Source of the DNA: RUG563 sp045590215
GTDB lineage: Bacteria > Bacillota > Clostridia > Christensenellales > Aristaeellaceae
Reading direction: 5' to 3'
NCBI GenBank assembly: GCA_045590215.1
Contig: JAZNQO010000029.1
Coordinates: 1 to 64,000, forward strand
Length of the DNA: 64,000 nucleotides
The notes beneath the pieces were generated by a model. The model did not search any database. It saw nothing but the letters and a program-made list of their open reading frames with translations, and was not told the origin of the DNA. Below, piece after piece: positions 7,834 through 14,495 of this stretch; the stretch's first letter is position 1, and each line of letters begins with the position of its first letter. The position numbers and the translations under genes were made by a program.

Positions 7834-8826
7834 TTGAGTACCTCTCGTTTTGCTATTTTTGTGGATTTGGAAAACTGCGGTGCCAAAGCACCCACGCTGA
7901 ATAATATCTTGGACAAAGTGAAAATCCGGGGCGATATTCTCCTGGGCAAAGTGTACGGATACACCGACCGCTTTTCCGAACTGAAGGAGCTCCTGCTCTC
8001 CAATACCTTCACCGTCGTCCCTTCCCTGCGCCACGGCGTTGCCCAGAAAAACAATGCCGATATTCTGCTGGTGCTGGACGCCTTGGAGGTGGCCTACACC
8101 AACCCGCTCATTGATTCCTTCTGCATCGTTTCCGGCGACAGCGATTATACGCCCCTTGTGGGTCGCCTGAAAAGCATGGGCAAGTTCGTCCTCGGCATGA
8201 GCCGCAGCGAAGTAGCCTCTTCTATCTTCATCAACGCCTGCAACGAGTTTCAGTTTCTGGAATCCGTCTCTGCCGTGAACCGGGACAAGCGTCGGGGCAA
8301 AAAGCAGTCAAAGGACGAACCTTTGGACGATGCCGGCTTAAACAAAGTCTTGGAATCCATCCTGTCCGAGCAGACGGAAAATGAAGAAATGTATGCCAGC
8401 GAGCTGAAAGGTGTTTTGCTCCGCCTGCGCCCCGATTTCAACGAAAAATCCTTCGGCTGCGCTTCCTTCGGAAAGCTGCTCAATAAGCTGGCTTCCAAGT
8501 TCGGCACCATCCGGGTGCGTAATGATAATTACAACGTGCTGGTGTCCCTCAACGCTGACGCCCCGGAAACCCACGGCAAAAACAGCCTCACCAAGGACAA
8601 CTGGCGTGCCGCCTTCTCCGAGCAATTGCAGCGGTACAAGGATGACGGCTTTGAGCGTGTGAACCCGTCCATCCTGAAAGCGGATATTCAGGCCGCTTAT
8701 CCTGATTATGCGGAGCACCTCATCGGCTTCAAGCGTTTTTCCGATGTGCTCAAGCAAATGGAGAAAGAAAAGCTCCTGCAGCTGGAATTTGACGAACAGA
8801 AGAACATGCTCATCAAAATGATCTGA
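7834..8826 (+). CDS. NYN-domain protein with two LOTUS/OST-HTH domains
   Basis: A 330-residue protein. Residues 1-150 form a NYN PIN-like ribonuclease domain with acidic residues in IFVDLEN, NADILLVLDAL and SGDSDYTPLV. Two winged-helix LOTUS/OST-HTH modules follow: about 165-245 (ending FGTIRVRNDNYNVLVSL) and about 260-330. The family (LabA/MARF1-like) is thought to bind and cut RNA; the substrate here is unknown. The start is TTG at 7834 with AGGAG 11 bases upstream; no ATG fits. It is probably co-transcribed with uvrC, though a repair role is only guilt by association. Confidence 0.85.
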   Translation: MSTSRFAIFVDLENCGAKAPTLNNILDKVKIRGDILLGKVYGYTDRFSELKELLLSNTFTVVPSLRHGVAQKNNADILLVLDALEVAYTNPLIDSFCIVSGDSDYTPLVGRLKSMGKFVLGMSRSEVASSIFINACNEFQFLESVSAVNRDKRRGKKQSKDEPLDDAGLNKVLESILSEQTENEEMYASELKGVLLRLRPDFNEKSFGCASFGKLLNKLASKFGTIRVRNDNYNVLVSLNADAPETHGKNSLTKDNWRAAFSEQLQRYKDDGFERVNPSILKADIQAAYPDYAEHLIGFKRFSDVLKQMEKEKLLQLEFDEQKNMLIKMI

Positions 8827-8848
8827 CCCACAAAAGGAGGCTTCCCCC

Positions 8849-9373
8849 ATGCCCCAGATTCCTGCCTATGCAGAAGAATTGAAGCAAATCGCCCTGGATA
8901 TGGGTGCCGTCAGTGCCACGCCTTTCCATATCTCCCAAATCTGCTTTGACAGCCGCACCCTGCTCAAGTGTATGTTTGGCTGCAACGATTGGGGCAAGGG
9001 GCTCACCTGTCCTTCCCGCCCCGGCAGCCCTACCATGGAACAATACCGGGAAATGCTCTCCCGTTATTCCTGGGGCATCATCATCGGCGGCCATAACAAG
9101 CACATCACCCAGAAAGTCTCCTTCCATCTGGAAGGCAAGGCTTTCGGCGACGGCTATTATTTCGCTTTCTCTTTGAGCGATTGCGGCCTGTGCAAGGAAT
9201 GTGCAGGGCATACCGGCGGCGAATGTCGCCATGTGCGTCAGGCGCGCCCTGCCTTCCATAGCGTGGGCATCGACGTGTTCAAAACCGTGCGCCAGTTCGG
9301 CTTACCTATCAACACCCTCAAAGACCCTGCCAACGAAGAACAGAATTGGTACGCCGCTGTGTTTGTGGAATGA
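8849..9373 (+). CDS. DUF2284 metal-binding protein
   Basis: A 174-residue cytoplasmic protein with a cysteine pattern typical of DUF2284: LLKCMFGCNDWGKGLTCP and SDCGLCKECAGHTGGECRH. These probably hold zinc or an iron-sulfur cluster; the reaction is unknown. AAAAGGAGG lies 8 bases before the ATG. It starts 22 bases after the NYN gene, so it likely ends the same operon. Confidence 0.85.
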   Translation: MPQIPAYAEELKQIALDMGAVSATPFHISQICFDSRTLLKCMFGCNDWGKGLTCPSRPGSPTMEQYREMLSRYSWGIIIGGHNKHITQKVSFHLEGKAFGDGYYFAFSLSDCGLCKECAGHTGGECRHVRQARPAFHSVGIDVFKTVRQFGLPINTLKDPANEEQNWYAAVFVE

Positions 9374-9413
9374 CAGCTTGCGCAGCGAAGAGGAAAGCGG
9401 ATGGTATATACCC

Positions 9414-9800
9414 ATGAAAAACTATACTCAGGTATATGTAAATAACAGTCTGGAAGCAGCGCAGGTGTATTGCGATGCTTTCGGCGCACAGATTACCCGT
9501 GCATTCCCTAATGCAGATCATACTGCTTATGAGCACTGCGAATTATCGGTAAACGGAGAAGGATTTCTAGCTTTGGCAGAAGCTGATCATCCCCTGGATG
9601 TATCGCTCATTCATAAATTAAAATGGAACACAATGACCTTCAATACCTTTGAAATGGGAACAGAAGAGGCTGTTCTGCATGCCTTTGAAGTGCTGAAAAA
9701 GGAGGGCGTTGTGCTGGAAGATATACACGCATTGCCATGGAGCAGCTATTGCGCCACAGTAATCGATAAATACGGCGTTTGCTGGTGGCTTTCCATTTGA
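9414..9800 (+). CDS. VOC-fold protein, PhnB-like
   Basis: A 128-residue single-fold protein of the glyoxalase/bleomycin-resistance superfamily: QVYVNNSLEAAQVYCDAFGA at the start and the DKYGVCWWLSI ending are typical of PhnB-like 3-demethylubiquinone-type VOC proteins. The substrate is unknown. The ATG at 9414 was chosen because earlier in-frame sequence lies inside DUF2284. The ribosome site is poor (AGGAAAG about 20 bases away). Codons are more A/T-rich than in the neighbours, which hints at separate ancestry. Confidence 0.7.
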   Translation: MKNYTQVYVNNSLEAAQVYCDAFGAQITRAFPNADHTAYEHCELSVNGEGFLALAEADHPLDVSLIHKLKWNTMTFNTFEMGTEEAVLHAFEVLKKEGVVLEDIHALPWSSYCATVIDKYGVCWWLSI

Positions 9801-9810
9801 AACATAACAA

Positions 9811-9842
9811 AAGGCCCGGATACGCTTGAACGCATCCGAGCC
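9811..9842. terminator. Bidirectional terminator
   Basis: GGCCCGGATACG and CGCATCCGAGCC pair around CTTGAA between convergent genes; TTATT follows on one strand and TTTTGTT on the other. Confidence 0.8.
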
Positions 9843-9858
9843 TTATTCATTCTGTCCT

Positions 9859-11106
9859 TTATTTCTCTTCTTTGTTTTCTTCCATCACATGCGGCAGCAG
9901 CATAATTTCCTGCACATGGCGGTCGTCGGCTTTCAGGACTTTCACATCCCAGCTGCCGCAATTGAAAATTTCGCCTTCATCGGGGATCCGTTCAGCCAGT
10001 TCCATCACCCAGCCGCCAACAGTGCTGGCATCGGCATCGCCGGCAAGGGAGAAGCGTTCTTCCATTTCCTCCACAGGTGCGCTGCCCATAATACGCCAGC
10101 TGCCGTCCTTTTCTTCCTGAAATTCCACTTCAATTTCGTCATGCTCGTCCCAGATTTCGCCTACGAGTTCTTCCAGAATATCTTCCATGGTGACGATGCC
10201 GACGGTTCCGCCGTATTCATCGACGACCACGGCCAGCTGGGATTTGGTGCGCTGCAGCAGGCGCATAAGATCGCTGATTTTTGTGTTTTCCGTCACAAAC
10301 ACAGGACTTTTCATGATTTCGGGCAGGTTCAATTGCTCATCCTTGGTTTTGCGATAGAAATCCTTCTGATGGATAACGCCCACGATGCGGTCGATTGTCT
10401 CTTCATAGACGGGCAGACGGGAATAGCCGCTTTCTTCAAAAATCTCCGTAACCTCGTCAAAGGAAGCGTCTTGCGGCACGCCTTCCACACGCACACGAGG
10501 GGTGAGGATATCGGCCACTTCCTGATCATGAAATTCGATGGCACTGCGTACAAGGTCACTGTCGTCGGCATCCATGCCGCCTTCCTGCTCCACTTCTTCC
10601 ACCATGGTAATCAGCTCGTCCTGGGTCAGGCGGCGGTCGTCTTTCACCTTAAATACCTTGGACAGTAAAACCTTCCACTTGCTGAACAGCCAGTTGATGG
10701 GGTTAAAAACCTTCGTCAGCACCACCATAATGCCGGCCACAGCCATGGCGAAGCGTTCCGGGCTTTCTTTAGCCATGGATTTAGGCGAGATTTCGCCGAA
10801 AATCAGCACAACCACGGTGGTAATAACCGTGGAAAGCGTAGCCCCGGCACCGCCCACCAACTTCACAAAGAAGATGGTGGCAATGGAAGCCAGCCCGATA
10901 TTGACGATATTGTTGCCAATCAGGATGGTGGAAAGCAAATCATTGTAATTATCGGAAAGAGCCAACGCTTTTTTCGCTTTTTTATTGCCGTTATCTGCAA
11001 GGCTCTTGAGCCGTGTACGGTTCAGGGAAGAATAAGCCGTTTCCGTAGCCGAAAAGAAAGCGGATAACATAACCAGGACAACCATGATCAGGATTTGCAT
11101 GCCCAT
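9859..11106 (-). CDS. CNNM/CorC-family transporter (HlyC/CorC hemolysin-like)
   Basis: A 415-residue membrane protein. Residues 1-190 are the CNNM (DUF21) transmembrane domain with the SAFFSATETAYSSLN motif. A CBS pair spans about 205-325 (ILTPRVRVEGVP, VVDEYGGTVGIVTMEDILEELVGEI), and a CorC/HlyC domain ends the protein. Family members export or sense magnesium or related divalent metals. The start at 11106 is set by AAAGGAG 11 bases upstream. Expression probably depends on the attenuated leader RNA directly upstream. Confidence 0.9.
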   Translation of the reverse strand: MGMQILIMVVLVMLSAFFSATETAYSSLNRTRLKSLADNGNKKAKKALALSDNYNDLLSTILIGNNIVNIGLASIATIFFVKLVGGAGATLSTVITTVVVLIFGEISPKSMAKESPERFAMAVAGIMVVLTKVFNPINWLFSKWKVLLSKVFKVKDDRRLTQDELITMVEEVEQEGGMDADDSDLVRSAIEFHDQEVADILTPRVRVEGVPQDASFDEVTEIFEESGYSRLPVYEETIDRIVGVIHQKDFYRKTKDEQLNLPEIMKSPVFVTENTKISDLMRLLQRTKSQLAVVVDEYGGTVGIVTMEDILEELVGEIWDEHDEIEVEFQEEKDGSWRIMGSAPVEEMEERFSLAGDADASTVGGWVMELAERIPDEGEIFNCGSWDVKVLKADDRHVQEIMLLPHVMEENKEEK

Positions 11107-11131
11107 TTTTTTAATAACTCCTTTTTTTACA

Positions 11132-11273
11132 CACAAAAAGCATGCCTGTTACTTTTCAGCAGGCATGCCGATGTTTCATTTTGTTGCCGGGATAAGGCTC
11201 CGGTTCTATGGCACTACTACTGCCATAATCACCCTCCACGGGGCAACCACACTCCTTTTGGAGAAATTCTCCG
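11132..11273 (-). promoter_or_regulatory. Structured leader RNA with attenuator, class unknown
   Basis: Between a consensus promoter and the transporter start lies a leader of about 165 bases. It folds into small helices (GGAGAA/TTCTCC, CTCC/GGAG), a domain closed by GTTGCC (near 11240) and GGCAAC (near 11183) with an inner TATGGCA/TGCCATA hairpin, then a terminator: GCATGCCTG and CAGGCATGC followed by TTTTTGTGTG (11132-11168). The layout is that of a transcription-attenuating riboswitch. I could not match it to the M-box or yybP-ykoY manganese consensus. Confidence 0.6.
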
Positions 11274-11279
11274 TTAGAG

Positions 11280-11308
11280 ATTATACCACATCCCCTATCC
11301 CCTGTCAA
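11280..11308 (-). promoter_or_regulatory. Strong sigma-A promoter of the transporter leader
   Basis: On the minus strand TTGACA (11303-11308), spacer 17, TGG-TATAAT (11280-11285), an extended -10. It starts 4 bases beyond the stop of the upstream GGDEF gene. Confidence 0.85.
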
Positions 11309-11311
11309 CCA

Positions 11312-11941
11312 TCATACATCATACCTTTTCAGCAGCATATCCAATGCTTCCCGCAGCAGAATGGCTTCGCCGATGCCTTCACGCTTGGAGAGCTTGGTGA
11401 GCCGTTTCAACTGGTCAGAGGTATAGTGGCTGGTTTTGGGCACCATCTTTTCTTCCCGGCACAGAGCCACCTTGTTTCTCCCGGCATATTTCACCCGGAA
11501 CATGGCACTTTCCGCCTTGCGGAATAATTCCTGATAGCGGTTCGCATCTTCAAAAGCAGCGGCAATACCCACGGAAATGGTGATTTTTTCTCCATCCGGC
11601 AGCTGGATGTTCAGCTCCCGGCGCAGGTTTTCCATCAGCAGGAACGCATCTTCCTTTTCCATGTCGCCATTGAAAATGATGCCGAATTCATCGCCCTGAA
11701 TGCGGTATACTTCGCCTTTGCCCTCCACACCGGCTTGCAGGTGCTGCCCCAGCGCAATCAACACACGGTCGCCCTCTTCATAGCCGAAATCATCGTTCAC
11801 GTGCATGAACATATCCACGTCCAGCAGGGCGATCACCGCATTTTCGCCGCTTCCTTCTTCGCCAAGAATGGCCGTTAACTTTTCTTCAAAAGCGGCTCCA
11901 TCTTTGAACTGCAATACTTCGTTGACTTTGTTTGTTTTCAT
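11312..11941 (-). CDS. GGDEF-domain protein with ribbon-helix-helix-like C-terminus
   Basis: A 209-residue soluble protein. Residues 20-165 are a GGDEF domain (LLDVDMFMHVNDDFGYEEGD, then RIQGDEFGI, then ITISVGIA). The signature reads QGDEF, so the first glycine is lost and cyclase activity is uncertain. The last 40 residues (YTSDQLKRLTKLSKREGI then ILLREALDMLL) look like a CopG/Arc-type ribbon-helix-helix DNA-binding fold. No sensor or membrane segment is present. GGGAGGT precedes the start. The promoter is overlaid by four AATATTATTT-like repeats, consistent with autoregulation. Confidence 0.75.
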   Translation of the reverse strand: MKTNKVNEVLQFKDGAAFEEKLTAILGEEGSGENAVIALLDVDMFMHVNDDFGYEEGDRVLIALGQHLQAGVEGKGEVYRIQGDEFGIIFNGDMEKEDAFLLMENLRRELNIQLPDGEKITISVGIAAAFEDANRYQELFRKAESAMFRVKYAGRNKVALCREEKMVPKTSHYTSDQLKRLTKLSKREGIGEAILLREALDMLLKRYDV

Positions 11942-11956
11942 GTGTATTACCTCCCG

Positions 11957-12012
11957 AATATTATTTTCACAATAATATTATCATGTGCAATATTATTTGT
12001 CAAGTATTATTT
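11957..12012 (-). promoter_or_regulatory. Promoter with four direct repeats, putative operator
   Basis: On the minus strand TTGACA (11998-12003) and TAATAT (11975-11980), spacer 17. Plus-strand copies of (A/G)TATTATTT-like sequence start at 11957, 11974, 11989 and 12004, spaced 15-17 bases, and cover the whole promoter. Confidence 0.6.
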
Positions 12013-12167
12013 CTAAAATATTTTTTACAAAATGATTATTTGCTGCATAAATTGATATCGGAACCGCATTTTATCTGTTTTTCCCGGCAAATTGGTGTTT
12101 TGTCAGCAAAATATGTGAAAATTTCATTCAATTTTGCATTTTGACTATGGCATACCCGATGGAAGTG

Positions 12168-12176
12168 TGCTATAAT
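12168..12176 (+). promoter_or_regulatory. Extended -10 promoter of pfkA
   Basis: TG-C-TATAAT with TATAAT at 12171-12176, 66 bases before the start. A TTGACT at 12141 is too far away (24 bases) to be a standard -35. Confidence 0.6.
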
Positions 12177-12241
12177 AATTCGGCGAATTGCTGTTTTGCC
12201 TTTCGCATCGCACCACTGATTTTTAAGGAGAGTGTTTTTCC

Positions 12242-13291
12242 ATGCCCAATATTGCAGTTCTCACCAGCGGCGGCGACAGCCCCGGCATGAATGCAGCCGT
12301 TATGAGTGTAGCCCGTTGCGCCAATCGGCTGGATATGCCCCTGATTGGCATCAAGCGCGGCTATAACGGCCTGCTGGGACGTTCAGGCAAATTGGAGGAT
12401 GATTTTGTCCGGATGGATCTGGATACCGTATTGGATATCGCCGATCAGCCCGGCACTTATTTGCGTACCGCCCGCTGCACCGAGTTTCTGGATCCTGCCG
12501 TCCGGGAGAGGGCTGCCCAGCGGCTGCGGGATATGGATGTAACCGGCCTTGTGGTCATCGGCGGCAATGGCTCTTTCCAAGGGGCTATGCGCCTTTGTGA
12601 GCTGGGCATCCCCTGCATCGGCATCCCCGGCACCATTGATAACGACCTGGCTTATACCGAAATGACGCTGGGCTACGACACCGCTGTGAATACCTGTGCA
12701 GAGGTTGTCCACGCCATTCGTGCCACTTCCCGTTCTCATGACCGTCCCCATGTGGTGGAGGTTATGGGGCGTGACTGCGGCGATATTGCGCTGAGCACCG
12801 CTGCCGCCACCGGCTCTGAAATCGTGGTGGTGCCGGAAATGAAGTGGAGCGTGGATCAGGTGGCGGATCAGTTGAACCGCCAGATTGCCAAGGGCAACAC
12901 CCGTGCCACGGTGATTGTGGCCGAAGGTTGCTGGGCGTCCATGAAGCCCTTTGACGTATATAAGTTCCTGCATCCTTACGGAAAGGCCGTGTACGAAGGA
13001 GAACCCATGACGGCTGAACGCTTTGCCAGCGTCTTAAAGCGCAAGTGCGGCATGATCGAAGTGCGTTCCACCGTGGTCGGCTACACCCAGCGTGGCGCAT
13101 CCCCCACCGCACGGGACTGCATCTTTGCCTTTGAAGCCGGTGCCATGGCTATTGACCTGCTCCGTCAGGGTATCAGCAATCAGGTGATCGGCATGAAGAA
13201 CGGCAAAACCTTCTATATGCCCATCGAAAAGGCTCTGGCCGCCAAGCACACTTTTAATAAGAAGCTGTATAAGCTGGTCAACGGTATCTGA
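12242..13291 (+). CDS. pfkA: 6-phosphofructokinase
   Basis: A 349-residue enzyme phosphorylating fructose 6-phosphate in glycolysis. Seen: LTSGGDSPGMNAA, the catalytic loop PGTIDNDL, VMGRDCGDIA and a C-terminal TQRGASPTARD substrate region. The nucleotide loop reads GGNGSFQGA. The glycine after it fits ATP rather than pyrophosphate use, but the preceding residue is Asn where the E. coli type has Asp103, a magnesium-ATP contact. AAGGAG precedes the start by about 12 bases. It has its own promoter and terminator. Confidence 0.93.
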   Translation: MPNIAVLTSGGDSPGMNAAVMSVARCANRLDMPLIGIKRGYNGLLGRSGKLEDDFVRMDLDTVLDIADQPGTYLRTARCTEFLDPAVRERAAQRLRDMDVTGLVVIGGNGSFQGAMRLCELGIPCIGIPGTIDNDLAYTEMTLGYDTAVNTCAEVVHAIRATSRSHDRPHVVEVMGRDCGDIALSTAAATGSEIVVVPEMKWSVDQVADQLNRQIAKGNTRATVIVAEGCWASMKPFDVYKFLHPYGKAVYEGEPMTAERFASVLKRKCGMIEVRSTVVGYTQRGASPTARDCIFAFEAGAMAIDLLRQGISNQVIGMKNGKTFYMPIEKALAAKHTFNKKLYKLVNGI

Positions 13292-13305
13292 TTTTACCTA
13301 AACAG

Positions 13306-13335
13306 CCGCCGGAACGTTATTGTCCGGCGGTTTTC
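13306..13335 (+). terminator. Terminator of pfkA
   Basis: CCGCCGGA and TCCGGCGG pair around a 9-base loop and run into TTTTC. Confidence 0.9.
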
Positions 13336-13353
13336 TATTAGAAAGGAAAATGT

Positions 13354-14106
13354 ATGAACCGCCATCTGAAAAACCTGAACCGCATCGAGTGCATCGTCAC
13401 TTATGCCTGTACCGGCAAATGCAAGCATTGCTCCGAGGGCAGCCATAGCTTGTCCGGCTGCCACCTAGACGGCGAAAAGGCAGCGGAAGCCGTTTTGCAA
13501 ATCGCACAAAACTATCCCATCCAATCCCTGATGACCTTCGGCGGCGAACCCCTTTTGTTCCCCGAAATCACCGCCCAAATCCATGCGGCAGCCTGTAAAG
13601 CCCATATCGAAAAACGCCAGATCATCACCAACGGCTATTTTTCAAAACAGCCGGAGCGCATCAGGGAAGTGGCCCGAATGCTGAAAGATGCCGGGGTCAA
13701 TGATGTGCTTTTGTCCGTGGATGCTTTCCATCAGGAAACCATTCCGCTGGAGCCTGTGCAATGCTTTGCCGAAATGCTGATACAGCAGCATGTGCCCCTG
13801 CGGATGCAGCCGGCATGGCTGGTGAGCCAAGCACACGATAACCCCTATAACCAAAAAACACGAGGGCTTTTGCAGCTCTTTGCCGGGATGGGTATCCCCA
13901 TCCACGAGGGCAACGTGATTTTCCCAAGCGGCAACGCCCTTCGCTTCCTCAAGGAATATTTTGACCTCTACGGCACCCCCGAAAACCCCTATGAGGACGA
14001 CCCGGAGAACGTATCCTCCATCTCCCTTGAGCCGGACGGCACCCTGCTGAAAGGCAATTTCTATCAGGAAAACGTGCTTTCCATCATGGAAAACTACCGG
14101 CCATAA
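13354..14106 (+). CDS. Radical SAM protein, substrate unknown
   Basis: A 250-residue radical SAM enzyme with the cluster motif CTGKCKHC (residues 19-26) and MTFGGEPLLF after it. It lacks a visible SPASM or second cluster domain and is shorter than most peptide-modifying members. GAAAGGAAAA lies before the ATG, 18 bases past the pfkA terminator. No precursor peptide or partner gene was seen beside it. The 3' end is followed by the tandem 119-bp repeats. Confidence 0.8.
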   Translation: MNRHLKNLNRIECIVTYACTGKCKHCSEGSHSLSGCHLDGEKAAEAVLQIAQNYPIQSLMTFGGEPLLFPEITAQIHAAACKAHIEKRQIITNGYFSKQPERIREVARMLKDAGVNDVLLSVDAFHQETIPLEPVQCFAEMLIQQHVPLRMQPAWLVSQAHDNPYNQKTRGLLQLFAGMGIPIHEGNVIFPSGNALRFLKEYFDLYGTPENPYEDDPENVSSISLEPDGTLLKGNFYQENVLSIMENYRP

Positions 14107-14137
14107 AAGAATACTATACATAACAAAAACACTTGTA

Positions 14138-14486
14138 TTGGAACGACTGCACGCATCTTCCAATACAGTGTTTCTTTCCTTCCCACCTATCGGTTTTCGG
14201 AGGAGCGCAAGGGGGCACTTTTGACGCAAAAGTGCCCCTTTACAAAATAACTGCCTTGGAACGACCCATAATGGTCTTCCAATACAGTGTTTTCTTTCCT
14301 TCTCCCTATCTGTTTTCGGAGGAGCGCGAGGGGGCACTTTTGACGCAAAAGTGTCCCTTTACAAAATAACTGCCTTGGAACGACCCATAATGGTCTTCCA
14401 ATACAGTGTTTTCTTTCCTTCTCCCCTATCGGTTTTCGGGGGAGTGCGAGGGGGCACTTTTGACGCAAAAGTGCCCCCTCGCAAAA
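14138..14486. repeat. Three tandem 118-119 bp repeats, each with two hairpins
   Basis: Units begin at about 14138, 14256 and 14375. Each holds hairpin 1, TTGGAA(C)GACC pairing with GGTCTTCCAA in units 2-3 and TATTGGAA with TTCCAATA in unit 1. Hairpin 2 is GGGGCACTTTTG-ACG-CAAAAGTGCCCC. A T-rich linker (TTTCTTTCCTTC) lies between. Unit 2 carries one G-T wobble in hairpin 2. Hairpin 2 matches the lone copy at 396-436. The array fills the gap between the convergent radical SAM and typA genes. Confidence 0.85.
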
Positions 14487-14495
14487 ATATATCTC

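Noticed and set aside
11107..11273. M-box or yybP-ykoY riboswitch
   Set aside because: The conserved GTGAGGCTCC and GGGGAGTAG blocks are missing in the needed order.
14133..14369. 78-residue ORF across the tandem repeats
   Set aside because: It only translates the repeat units (TQKCP-type peptides) and has no start signal.
14138..14486. CRISPR array
   Set aside because: The units are 119 bp with no short repeat-spacer alternation and no cas genes nearby.
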